Shown: one piece after another, positions 44,691-55,663 of the stretch | Numbering within the stretch: the first letter of the stretch is position 1 | Layout: the number at the start of each line of letters is the position of its first letter | Origin: Symsagittifera roscoffensis | Taxonomy: Eukaryota > Xenacoelomorpha > Acoela > Convolutidae | Length of the DNA: 62,000 nucleotides | Assembly: GCF_963678635.1 (NCBI RefSeq) | Contig: NW_026971479.1 | Span: forward strand, 1-62,000 | Direction of reading: 5' to 3' | Program-made: the position numbers and the translations under genes | The notes under the pieces: model-generated | Told to the model about the DNA's origin: nothing | The model's input: only the letters and a program-made list of their open reading frames with translations | Databases searched by the model: none

Positions 44691-47340
44691 CCCCTCCGTG
44701 TTAACAAAATAGGACCCTTCCGGATTAGCAAAATAGGACCCCTCCGGATTGGTGAAAACGGGACCCTTCCGGATTGGTGAATTTGGGATCCTTCTGAATT
44801 GGTTAATTGGGACCCTTCCGGATTGGTGAAAATGGGACCCTTCCGGATTGGGACGCCTCCAGAATTGGTGAAAATGGATTCCTTCCGGATACGAACCCTT
44901 CCGGATTGATGAAAATGTGACCCTTCCGAATCGGTGAAAATAGGACCTTTCCGGATTGGGAAACCTCCGGATTGGTGAAAGTGGGAACCTTACCGTTTGG
45001 TGAAACTCTGACCCTTTCGAATTGGTACCCCTCCGGATTGGTGAAAATGGGACACTTCCGGATTAAGACACCTCCGGTTTTGTAAAATGGCTTTTCCGGT
45101 CCGATCAAAATTTGCACCCCAGACCCTTCCGAAATCGTTCTCCGATGCTATAATGCTGTGGGGAAGAACTTGGAAGGGTGTAACTCCTGTCCCTAGAACC
45201 TTCCGGATTGAGCTTAAGCCTCTTTTTTGTCAAATCACCTTAACTGTGAAGGGTCTTAGAAGTTGTCTAATTTCAACTCAATTATGGTTTCCCTCCCTTT
45301 TTGTCGCGAATAGCGTATAATTGCCTTACTCAACCGTTGCTACCTTTTGGTAGGGGTATAAGGGCTTTTCAATTTTTTTTTTTAAAAAGGTGAAGAATCT
45401 ACCTTCACAATGTGGTGATTTGGCTAAAAACGATCTTACAAACTTTCTATAGTTATTTTTTTCCTAAAAACCAAAAATTTTTTGAGTAAGTTTGCTTGGT
45501 TTCCAGGCTAATAATAACAAAATCACCTGAATTGGTCCAGTATTTCTAAAGTTATTAACCTTAACGTCTTTTTTCTAGAACGCAAAAATTTTGTCACCAA
45601 CAGGTTCCGCCTGACTTTTATTGCAATTCTTGTCTTATTGACCTAAAAATTATTGATCCGAGCTCAGGAAGCCTATACTCATCTATTTCAAGGCAAAAAA
45701 ATTGGTATAAAACGTTCCGCGGGAAAAAAATGCCAAAAACAGTGCTATTTGGACCCCTCCGGATTGACGAATCCTTTAAATCAAACAGGTTAAGTTCAAT
45801 TTTCTAGAACCCGGGAGTTTATTGGCAAATCGTTTTCAAAAACTGTCGATTCACTAGTAGGTGTTGTCCTAACAATAATTTTTTTTTTATTTTATAGCGT
45901 TTTGTTTCTTGAAAAATCCCAAAAATTTGTTTTTGGTACCCGATTAGTTCTAACCACTTCTGAACTAAATTTAACCGGTTCTACTAGTTATAATAGTGCG
46001 GTTACGATGTAACTCTCTAACTCAGCGCTTTTTTCCGTTACAAAAAAATCGATATCTCAAAAATCGCGATTTGTGGGGGGACCAAAATATCGCTTTTTTG
46101 ACCTTAAAAACCCGTATTTTTACTATGTAGTACTATACCCCTCCGGATTTGTTTAATATTCGAACAAGGTGCTGAACTCGGAAATTCGCAACTCGGTGAA
46201 GGGTCCTTCAAGTGCAGTCACTGTCGTGCTCCACACATATTAATATTTTAATTTCTGTTCCAAAGGGGTCATAAAACTTGTTAACGATTCCCAACAGTCG
46301 ATTGTTGTTGTCCGTGAGCCTCTTCCTGTTGCTCCATGCACTGCTTGCCGGGTCGGTCTTCTTCACTAATCCCGAGACCCTTCCGGATTGAGCGCAAATT
46401 AACATAAACGGGTATAAATATTCAAATAACTCTACAGTACAAGCACCAGAAAAGAAAAAGGGCCGCAATTTCGATTGTAATGATCCTCTTTGATAAAAAT
46501 TCTTGTAAAAACAATATACATAACAACAACAAACGGGAGGGTCTGATCAAATCTTGTCTGGGGTGATGATTTCTACTGATTTTATATATTTTAACTGTTT
46601 TTGGTTTTTTCGGTTATTTAATATGTTTTTTTTTGGCTTTTTCTGAGGTACTATACTAATTTGTTTGGTTTCTTATATATCTTCAAGTGTTTTTGGTCAT
46701 ATACTTTCAGGGAACGACAGGACGGTGAATCCCCCCACCCTTCCTGGTACGTGAGTTTTCGGTCTTAACTAGGCTAAAAAGCTCTTCACGGGAATCAGGA
46801 AGGCTTCCGCGTTTCCAACTACCATTCCACCCGGTTGTTGGGACCTTATTAAGGGCATTTTTATGAGCATCTGCTCGGCGCGGAATACTCGTAAACGGCT
46901 CTGCCGGTCATGATGTTAAGAGAATCACACCCTGGAGCGCCATGAAAAATATGTATGAAATATTCGTTCGGAAGTACATATCGACAGAAAATAGAGCCAA
47001 GCTATAAAACGACTGGATAGATTCTAAATAGATCTCTACATTTTTTTCACCGTCTCCTGCAAAGCCAGTTCTTTCGGTGGTTTTTCTAACATCGGGTCGA
47101 CAAAAACGTTACTGCTTTCCGACTTCGACCAGAACGCTCAAATTAAATTAATACATGCAGAAATAATGAGCTCATGGCTGGATCTCAGGATCCCCAGACC
47201 ACGAGGTCACTCCTAAAAACAGGGCTACAACTATTTATTTTATTAAGATTGTTTTTGTTCAGTAGATGAAAATCATCATCTCCATCGAAGATGGATCAAC
47301 CCTTTCCCTCAATTCCTAGCTTCTCAGTCTCTAAAAATGA
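44690..47340 (-). repeat. LTR-like region, diverged relative of 55.6-60.5 kb
   Basis: Several blocks are collinear with the tandem LTR-like copies to the right. 46180-46390 matches 56440-56650 (CCCAACAGT..TTGTTGT). 46700-46950 matches 56965-57220 (ending CAGGAGCGCCATAAAA-like). 47160-47340 matches 57420-57590 (GGATCCCCAG, GAGATGGAT). Its left 400 bp are a 25-bp minisatellite. It sits directly upstream of the minus-strand gag, as expected for a 5' LTR. The exact ends are not resolved. Confidence 0.5.
44700..45090 (+). repeat. 25-bp minisatellite, GGACCCTTCCGGATTGG family
   Basis: About 15-17 imperfect units carry the core CCCTTCCGGATTGGTGAAAA. Single copies of the core CCTTCCGGATT also occur outside the array at about 45190, 45752, 46138, 46377 and 47404, so the motif is scattered through the whole LTR-like region. 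Confidence 0.85.
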
Positions 47341-47344
47341 ATTT

Positions 47345-48270
47345 GGTATTAATCAAGACATTCCGGAAAGCTAAAACTTTGTTTAAAACAATTCAAGTCC
47401 CAATCCCGAGACTCTTCCGGATTCTGGAATGCGGGGAAATAACACCCTTACTTCTTCTCGGAATGCTGGACACGTCGTTCCAACACCCTTTCCTGGTTCT
47501 TGTGAACTGCTCTGTAACAACTGTAGCGGCACAATCGTTACAACTCGGAATGGTTTCTGACAATTTCTAACCACAATTTCAATCTTCTGCATTTTTTTGG
47601 TTGTTTCCACAGCGACTATTGTTGTTGTGTTTTTGCGTTCTTGTGGTTGCGAAATATAAAAAGGTTGCGTGTCGTTCACGTCCAAAATGAAAACTTTGAA
47701 ACTAGCATGTCAGTTAAAACTAACCCTTCCCGATGTGTCCAATTGTTCAAATAACGTCGCTAATTCATTAAAACCATCAATCTTCTCGGTTATATGTTCT
47801 TTTTCTTTTTCGATAAAAATTCGATTGCGGAACTGCTTTTTCGTACTTTCTGGTCAAATGTCACAACACAGAGTCTAATTTGCTCGATTTACTAATATGA
47901 TAATTTCTGACTGACTTAGATTAATTCTAGGAGCACTCAAAAATAAATAAAAAAATGCTTATTGCTACACGATTTTTACCTCGCAATTACAGCACTGTAA
48001 ACAGTCAAAATCTTTTGGTGCAATTTCCTCTTTTTCCTGCTTTTTTCCATTTTTGTGGAAAGGTACTTTGAGATTGATAAACTGTGTAAAGAATTAGAAC
48101 AAGCTGATCCATAATATGTCAATCGTTTAGGGATAAAAAGAGTGATAAGATATATTAGTTATCAGCCTTTAGTTGAGCTTAAAATAGTTCTCCTCTTATG
48201 CAGTGAAGTTCTTCTTCGTGTGAGTTCTGATATTTCTCATCGATATTTTACTACGTCTACTTTTCGAAGA
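47345..48270. other. Gene-free stretch
   Basis: No convincing gene. The first 350 bp carry GC-richer sequence with one more CTTCCGGATT (47404) and may be the rest of the LTR-like repeat. After about 47,880 the sequence becomes AT-rich and featureless. Confidence 0.4.
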
Positions 48271-48702
48271 TCATTTAGCTCGCCTCGTAGCAAGTTTACT
48301 AGACAACCGCTGAGGAATTGAATGAAACTTTTTGGACATCGGAGGATGAATTGTTTTTGAAGTTTTTGGAAAAATGTTTGAAAAAGTGGGAGTATAGAGA
48401 CGTATTGTATGCTCATCGTCCAAAAATTTTGTTTCTGTTCCTGCTGAGAGATAAAATTTTGATGGAACTGAACCACTGTTTGTGCAATATCTTAGCGAAA
48501 CAACTGTTTTTGGAGTTAAATCAACGATTAAATGACCAGAAGGAGTAGATGATGCATCTTGATACCACTCTTTCAACTGTGATCCTAGACGTAGTTGTTG
48601 ACTTAATGCATTGATTTGTAAAACATCTCTCGGTGACTTGAAGAGGACTACACGTGTCTTTTGTAACTCAAAATCTCTTCCAAATTTGCTTTGATGAAAC
48701 AA
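48271..48702 (-). CDS. 143-codon minus-strand ORF, possibly a mobile-element-linked conserved protein
   Basis: The frame is open for 143 codons with protein-like composition against an AT-rich background. Its middle part contains FKSPRDVLQINALSQQ, then LIVDLTPKTVVSLRYCTN and SGSVPSKFYLS, then FLDDEHTIRLYTPTF, and the tail is basic. The regularity of these motifs suggests a conserved family. From memory it is like uncharacterised proteins that recur in repeat-rich invertebrate genomes, but I cannot name one. The first codon is not a good ATG in context, so a 5' exon may be missing. No neighbour appears to be co-transcribed with it. Confidence 0.4.
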   Translation of the reverse strand: MFHQSKFGRDFELQKTRVVLFKSPRDVLQINALSQQLRLGSQLKEWYQDASSTPSGHLIVDLTPKTVVSLRYCTNSGSVPSKFYLSAGTETKFLDDEHTIRLYTPTFSNIFPKTSKTIHPPMSKKFHSIPQRLSSKLATRRAK

Positions 48703-50780
48703 GTTATGCTTAATTTATATTGTATTCAGTCCCCTGTGTCTTCCAGTAGCAATTTTTTTCAAAATGCTCAGAACTTGAAATTTCTTAACAATGGTCATCA
48801 CTTATTAACAAATAATTTGTTCCATTATGAAGTGAAAGTTTCAAAGTTTCAAACTTTTGTGAAAGTTTCAAATCAGTTCAAAGACTACTCCTTGGAGAAA
48901 TCTAAGGCTTTTTCTTTGTATTTGTCCATAAAAAGGTTGATAATGTTAATGAAAGGTAAAAACTTTGTCAAATTTTGATTAAAACGTACCAAGTTTAAAC
49001 CAACCAAAAATAAGATGCAAATTTCCAGACCCATATGGTCCAAATAGCGAAATAAAAACCCGTTTATTGGTAGAAATTAATTTATTCATAGCTTTGGAGA
49101 AGGTTACTTATAAACGACTGTCTATTATAAAAATGATAACCAAACTGTTGTTTCTTCAAATTTAGTCAATAACAATATTCGCACGATTGCACATGCTAGT
49201 TTTAAAACTTTGACCAAAAAATTGGCACTCAAAAACTGAAAGAGATGTACTACACGTATGTCCAAAAAACTTCCATGGTTTTTGTTGAAGGTTCTCCTCA
49301 TCAAAAAAAAAATTCCCCTAATTTTAATTGCTTGTCATATTCATCACTCATCTCAGCTTTCGAATGGAGAACCTGATAATGATTAAACTTTAAAAATGAA
49401 AAACACAAGATAATTCAAAATAGTTTATATAATTAACAATTAGTTTAAAAAACTTCGAGTCTATGTTCTGTATGCAAATTCCTTTCTTTCTGCCCAATGT
49501 AGAGATTTTGCATGACAAAATGGTTAGTTGGTTCACCTCAAATCATAATCTTTGTCTTTGAAAACCAAGTTCTGAAATTTTGGACATGTGTAGTCATCCA
49601 AGTTTGTAACCTTTTTTAACAAAGATTCCGACAGAACTTTGAATTTTTCATAGAGCTTTTAATTTTTTCATTGTTTTTTTTGAATCTCAGTGTAATTTTT
49701 ATGACTGCTGCTCCATGTGAGTCCAAGAAGATGCTTCGTACACTAAGCAGACTGAGATGTAGCTTTGAATTTTTTGGAAGGAAGAAAGGAATATCCCACA
49801 TTTTTTCCACTTTTATAAATTCCCACCTCTTTTAAAGTTTAGTTTTCAATACACATAATATCCAAAACAACCAGACTCTTGATGTTAACTGTTTTCACTG
49901 AAATTTTTGGTTAAAATGACTAAGGCTCGAATAATGCATAAACTGTTGAAGCTAAAATTTTAATTTATGAATACAGAAGAACAATAGATCACGTGACCAA
50001 GAAAACAAGAACTAGGAAATCTAGGTAAAAATAACAATGACCAGGTCTCTTATGCGTAGCAGACTTCACATACCCAGCTGAATCATGCAAAAATGTCTGA
50101 AGATTTTTGATTTTTGTCAATTTTGATCATTTTCTCTCAAATTTATGTATGGGTCAAAAACAAAACATGTACAATTAAAAAAATTTTCTTTCTGCATTTG
50201 ATGACAATCATGCTTAATTAAATCAAAAGTCTGAAATTTTCATTCAATTTCTGAACGTTCATTTTCTCTTGGGTTTCGTCAAAAAAGATACACATTTTTA
50301 TAATGTTTCTACATAAGACAAAAGCAAGGGGATATTATCAACCAGTTTATCTTACTCCTCTTTCTCCAACTAAGTTTTCTGATTGTTTCTCCAAAGGTTT
50401 CCTATTCTACGATATTCTATAAGGTCTATTTTTGATGTTTGAACGAAAACTTTTTCGTCTTCCAAAATGCAAAGTCCACTCAAATTTTGAAAATTGTGAT
50501 TCTGTATCCAAATCATTCAATTTGGTTAGTTTTGAGATTCCAAAACTGTTAGTGAACTCTTCTAGGATTTTTTTGTGTGAGACGATCTTGTGATGTTTGT
50601 TATTGAGCCTATTCGCTGTCATGCACTTGCCCCTCCGGAACAAGAGGTAGGATCAGAGATCGGGTATTCAAGGATTTAAAGGTATTGTCTTGAAGCAATC
50701 ATCAAGGTCCAAAAACTTGAGCGTGGTCGCGGAGCTAAACTGTTCCTGTTCCGCTAACAGCTAAACCACGCCCGGTTTTC
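48703..50780. other. Gene-free AT-rich stretch
   Basis: Only short chance frames are seen (for example 48691-48978 and 49810-49616). No repeats or RNA genes are recognised. A partial inverted repeat built on CGTGGT..AGCT and AGCTAAACCACG lies at about 50722-50769, near the left limit of the next retroelement. Confidence 0.5.
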
Positions 50781-50996
50781 GTTATACTCCCGACACTGTG
50801 GGACCATATACACCCATTATCTTCCTTGCATCCGCTCGACACTTTAACAAGTTCAAGTTCAAGTTCGTCGACTTGTTCGTTTTATATTGCCGCAAACCGC
50901 TGGAATCTGGACGATTCCAGAGCAGCGCACTGCTTGGCTCATTTCCCTCCGCCGGCGTGGCGTTCGTCGATGAGCTTCCTGCAGAAGCTTGATTTG

Positions 50997-51053
50997 TTAT
51001 TCGTCCTCGCCACGGTTATTCGTCCTCGCCACGGTTATTCGTCCTCGCCACGG
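50997..51053 (+). repeat. Three 19-bp tandem repeats
   Basis: TTATTCGTCCTCGCCACGG is repeated three times without change, just left of the SGNH-like coding region. Confidence 0.9.
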
Positions 51054-51133
51054 TTTGGGAGCCAGCCTGACTCTGATCAATTGGCCTCCCTAGTCGGCTC
51101 TCTAACTGTTGCCTCCTGGGAGAGGAGCAGTCC

Positions 51134-52881
51134 TCAGTCTTTCTCCCACGTCTGAGCTTGGACATGTTTCCGTTGCCAGGAGCCGAAGATGACTAGCGAG
51201 TGGCTCCGCACGTTGCCCCTCACTCCATCTCCTCCAGTCAAACTGGTCCGAGCCAGAGAGTCAGTCGTCCTCAATTCCGGCTCCATCTCCTCTATATTCG
51301 TCTGAAACACGTCTCTTGTCCAGCGTCTCCCTTGCCATGTATTGAAATGTATCCATTCTCTGGTGAGTGCGAGACGATCAGTCATGCGCAGCGTGTTTTC
51401 AAGATCCATGAGTCGCAGCTCGCTAGGATTACTTCTCACCAGAGTGCGGGTCATATCGTTCCATCGGGTCACATTGTCGATCATGAAGTCCGCCACTGGC
51501 ATGCCCACATCCGGATTCTGCGGTGTTGTGTACAGCACCACGAGTCGGGGTCTGTAGTTTTCCAGCGTCTCCCTTGCGGTGTATTGAAATGTATCCCATC
51601 TCTGGTGAGTGCGAGATGATCAGTCATGTGCAGCGTGTTCTCAAGATCCATGAGTCCCAGCTCGCTAGGATTACTTCTCACCAGATTGCGGGTCAAATCG
51701 TTCCATCGGGTCACATTGTCGTTCATGAAGTCCGCCACTGGCGCGCCCATATCCGGATTCTGCGGTATTGTGTACAGCACCACGAGTCGGGGTCTGTATT
51801 TTTCCTTCAGTTCATTCAAAAGGCAGACTAGTAGGGGCTATCTTTTGCCTTCTGGGCTAACAGGGAGCCTTGAAACGTCATCGGTACAAAGCATTTTTAT
51901 CAACGTGTCCAACTGATCCTCACCCTGGAACTCCATCCTTTCGATGACCTGAGCAACGGAGGCCCCGCCAAAAGGTAGAAAAAAAGGACTGGCCATTTAC
52001 AAAGATCTCATTCAGATCCCTCACTAGATCTCCAACAACCAAATGACGAAACCCTGGAGGAATTGTCTGGTTGCTTATGGCAGGGTTCCTGCTCATGCAG
52101 TTCAGACAGGCTCGAGGATGATCCGCAGCTACTTGCACTAATAAGTTGGGGACCGCTATGTTCTTTCTGATGTCCACTACGCGGGATCTCAAAGTAGTCT
52201 CGCCACGTGTATGGCTTGAGGTGTTTGCTCCGAGCTACTCAAGGAACTATCACTGGTACTGTTGATATCATTCGAGGAGTTCATCGTCGCCACAACTTCC
52301 AGTGATACTTGGCTCACCATCGCCATATATAACTCTTTTAGGTGTTTTATCTCTTCTTCTTTGAGAGCTTTTCGCATATCGTCGTATTACTTCTTGCAAT
52401 CGCCTCTTTCTCGAGCTGTTGCCTTGCACCCCTCCAGCTTGGCATACAGCTACCTCTAGTCGTTTTCTTTCTTTTCCAACGTATCAATAGTATCCGAGGT
52501 CTGAGTCACCACCTCACTCATATTTACTCTCTTTAGCGGAGGAGCAGCCGTTGGAGAATCTGCTGAGGATGACGGGCACGGCCCATCACGTAGTCGTTTC
52601 GCTCCAATAAGCGGCTGTACTGGTCGAACAGGTAGGGGCATCTCACCTAGCAGGTGGTCCCTCTGCTCGCCTAGTCCCGGCTCACGAGCCAAGTCGTGGC
52701 AATGCATTTCTCCTCGCCGCCATCTCGTCAGTCGGTTTCGACCTCTCTCGGCGGTCCCAGACTCGCCGAAGGCCAACATCAAGACCAGTGGGTTGATCCC
52801 CTCGACTCTCTCGTCATAACTGAGGAGCGCGTCCACAAACATTGCCAATCCTATCATCCGCAGCGCTATCATCCCTCCCAC
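51134..52881 (-). pseudogene. SGNH-hydrolase-like ORF of a minus-strand LTR element
   Basis: Right to left: 52881-52456 (charged N-terminus with a Pro/Ser-rich link and a heptad-like SEVVTQTSDTIDTLEKKE), 52377-52189 (coiled-coil-like), 52192-51920, and 51819-51134. Two SGNH signatures are visible. VVGDLVRDL at about 52025-52051 fits block I but lacks the nucleophile Ser after Gly-Asp, as if one codon were deleted. LTRDGIHFNTPQG at about 51580-51620 fits the Asp-x-x-His block V. SGNH enzymes are esterases/lipases that occur in some animal retroelements. A 242-bp tandem duplication repeats block V; the second copy has Glu-Trp in place of Asp-Gly. It occupies the env position, after integrase. 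Multiple frameshifts make it inactive. Confidence 0.5.
51320..51803 (-). repeat. 242-bp tandem duplication within the SGNH-like ORF
   Basis: The block starting CCAGCGTCTCCCTTGC at 51320 recurs at 51562. The period is 242 bp, not a multiple of three, so the duplication itself shifts the frame. The copies are about 93-95% identical by eye. Confidence 0.9.
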
Positions 52882-52950
52882 ACCAGGACTCTGTTTCCAT
52901 AAAAACTCGATATTTTGGTACTCTTTTTTAGAGTCGACGGCTAGTGCTGT

Positions 52951-53450
52951 TTAGAAGCTTACATACGCAGTTATTGCTATAGCGCATGCATGTTTCGTGA
53001 GTATGAAATCGCTGTCCGTTATGACGACATTGTTTGAATAGTGGTTTGGTTGGTCAAAATAAGATTCAAAAATTTGTCCCAAAACGTGGATTTTAGCGTT
53101 TTCGCCCTCCGTTTCAAGCTCTCCGGTTTCCCCTGCCGATTTTATTTTTTTAATCATCAAATCTTCGGTGTGGGTGAAACCTACTCCCACTCCCCGGACA
53201 AAAATGTTCATCGACGTCCCCGTCGATCGCCCAAGATCGAGCAGATCGAGGTTGGATTCCGGAAGGCGCAGAGGACCATCTTGAGCGACCCAGCTGAACT
53301 CGGTCGGTATTTTCATGACTGAAGTATTTGATGCCATCTTTGTCGACCTCATGAATCTTCAAAATTATCTCTGTATGATCTGCTGGCAGATCATATAGCC
53401 ATTCGAGCACTCTTCTTCTGGTTCGGAACGATCGTCGATCCAGCCGTCTT
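52951..53450 (-). pseudogene. Unrecognised retroelement coding segment between integrase and SGNH-like ORF
   Basis: Two overlapping frames (53410-53150 and 53352-52951) look like one coding region with a frameshift. One begins WLYDLPADHTEIILKIHEVD; the other carries LPESNLDLLDLG, FVRGVGVGFTHTED and a C-terminal ITDSDFILTKHA. GC content and frame structure match the retroelement genes on either side. No known motif is visible. It may be the pol tail or the start of the env-position gene. Confidence 0.35.
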
Positions 53451-53459
53451 ATATGTCGT

Positions 53460-55220
53460 TGACTAAGTCGATCTCTTATGGCACCGATACATCGTCCAGT
53501 CCCACCAGCTCATATTATTCTGTCTGTGACGAAATCCTCGCCATACGGGTTGTACTTTTTCTTGTTCTTTCCTTTCCTCCCATGACGTGTCTCCATGGTG
53601 AATGGAAGGTCAGGCTGTGTTCCTTTGTCAATTTATGTTTGCTCTGGACAGTCCCAATCTTCTTCTGCATATGGAAGAGTTTCGTAGTCAAGCTCCAACC
53701 TCTCGGTCAGCTCCAGATCTAGTGGTAGCTCACATTCATCTACACCCTCATTCCTAACGTTTTTGTCACGGGTGCCTGCCTCATTCAACTCGCATGCCGG
53801 GTCCACTATTATGTAGTCTTACTCGTGCATGTCAGCTGGGATACACCAGTCCTCTGGTGGGGCATTATGTGGCTTGATGTTTTCGTAATGAGCCGCTCGT
53901 CCGGTGCTCAACCAGTAAAAACGACCTGCTTGCTGTAATTCAGTTATTTTAAATGGACCGCGCCTTTTTTTGGTATATTTTTGGTTGCTTTTGGTGGAAC
54001 TACTTTTTGGAACTCCCAGACATAATCTCCAACCGAGTAAGCTGTTGCAACTGCAGTCCTTTTTTAAATCTTTATTTTGTCTGATTTGCGTCTGTTACGG
54101 GTGCCTCCTCCGTAAATCATTGAGTTCCTGTTGCCCTCTAATCACATTACGCATGTATGTCTGCGGTGTTGTTTTCTTCCCTTCATATTCAGGGTACAAG
54201 AATGTTAATGGAGGAGCCTTTTCGTGGCAAGTTAAGATCATGTGTGGGCATATTACCGTGGTGAAATGTTCTGTGCTGTTGTAAGCGCCCATTACCTGAG
54301 GCAGGTGTCTATCCCAGTCATCATGGTACAGCGAGCAATAAACTCTCAACCTGGAGACCAGCGTGCGATATCAACTATGCCATTCTTTTGTGGGTGATAT
54401 GTGGTCGAGTGGGCCTGTGGCACTTGCGACATCTTCATTAACTCCTTCGTGGGGTCACCCACGAATGCTTTGTCATTGTCTGATTGGAATGTGATGGGTC
54501 AACCGTGTCTCGCTATCCACACATTTTTCAAGTGATTGCACGTTTTTACCAATGATGCTGTCATGCAGGTGCTGTCTCTGCATATTTTGTGTAATGATCG
54601 ATCATTACCAGCACTTGATTGTAGCCTGTTGCTGTCATGCAGTGGATTTTCTGATGATCAATTTGCACCACCCCATTGAATTCTGACGACTCTATTGATT
54701 GAAGGGGGGAAACCTCAGTTTCCTGGGGTCCTTTGCCTGTTGACATGACAAGCATGCCGAGATCGATTTTTCGCAGGCCTTTTTCATGCCCGGCCATTCG
54801 AACAGTTTCTGTATCCTATTATACATTTTTCCACGCCTTGATGGCCCATCTGATCTTGTGAACGAAAGAGCAATTCAGTCTGATGCAACTGTGGTAATAC
54901 TGTCGAATTATACTTGAAAAAGACCTTGTCTTCCTCCTTACGAATGCAGGCCACGATCCCGTCTTTGTTCAAGTACAACAAATCTTTCCTTTCTAGGAAA
55001 AATTGCTTCAAAATCTTATAGCTGTCTTCCTCTAGATCTCCTTTGTCAGGTGATCCATTCTCGATCCTTCTCGTTCATCCTGTCATTTCGCTGATCCCTT
55101 AAGAGATCCGACAGACGGTACCTGGCTTTCAGATACCACTTTACCACGTTTAGTTTTCCGCTAGCTACCTCCGGGGTATGAGCATCATCCCTTAACTTAA
55201 CACATCAAATCTATTTTGAG
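53460..55220 (-). pseudogene. pol: Ty3/gypsy integrase and pol tail, 5'-truncated
   Basis: Reading leftward from 55220: an RNase H-to-integrase linker (WYLKARYRLSDLL), the zinc-binding region (MGHQGVEKC near 54815, then ACLSC near 54750), the core with VQIDH and VMIDHYTKYAE (54797-54561), the second Asp in FQSDND (54480-54478), and then QKNGIV. The third catalytic residue is Asp (54371-54369) instead of Glu, at the canonical 35-residue spacing, followed by a frameshift. The C-terminal core resumes at LVSRLRVYC and LPQVMGAYNST (54349-54095). An acidic tail ending NPYGEDFV follows to about 53530. No RT or gag lies upstream; LTR-like sequence starts at about 55,240, so the 5' half has been deleted. 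Confidence 0.75.
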
Positions 55221-55239
55221 GGGGTTGCTTCTCGCACTG

Positions 55240-55663
55240 ATGGTTCAAGGTTTGTACGGACGACCGTAGCATGCGGAAGCTCTATCAAGAAGCTCAAGGC
55301 AACCACACAACCGACTAGTCTCCAACTAGTCTCAGAAAGTGTCAAAACAAGCTAAATTCTCTTTGGGGATCTTAACTTCCTCGGAGGGTTGCGTCGAAAG
55401 TTTCCACTAAGGAGGGTTGATAAGGGGCTTAGCTGACTCCGGAGTTTTGCTTCGGATGGTTCCCCATAAATTAGGAAAACGGATGATTTTACGACTGTAA
55501 AGCTTCCAATTGCAGTCAAACTTAATTACAACTAGGTTGGTTGACTCGGTCAGCCTCCCAGTAGGGTAAAAAGGTGATTTTATAAAACTTTCTGCCGCTC
55601 GGAGGGTTCCCCAAAATTTAGACCGTCCGAATCGACAATCTCTAAAAAAGTATTCTTTCCTGG
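55240..55663 (-). repeat. LTR-like sequence with GGAGGGTT motifs, left of the tandem copies
   Basis: No gene. CGGAGGGTT or AGGAGGGTT occurs at about 55382, 55404 and 55594. The motif continues into the tandem copies (about 56004, 56193, 57067, 57136), so this appears to be the left part of the same LTR-like unit. Confidence 0.45.

Noticed and set aside
50798-51916. Overlapping plus-strand ORFs of 64-139 codons
   Set aside because: They lie opposite the minus-strand SGNH-like ORF and repeat only because of the 242-bp duplication.
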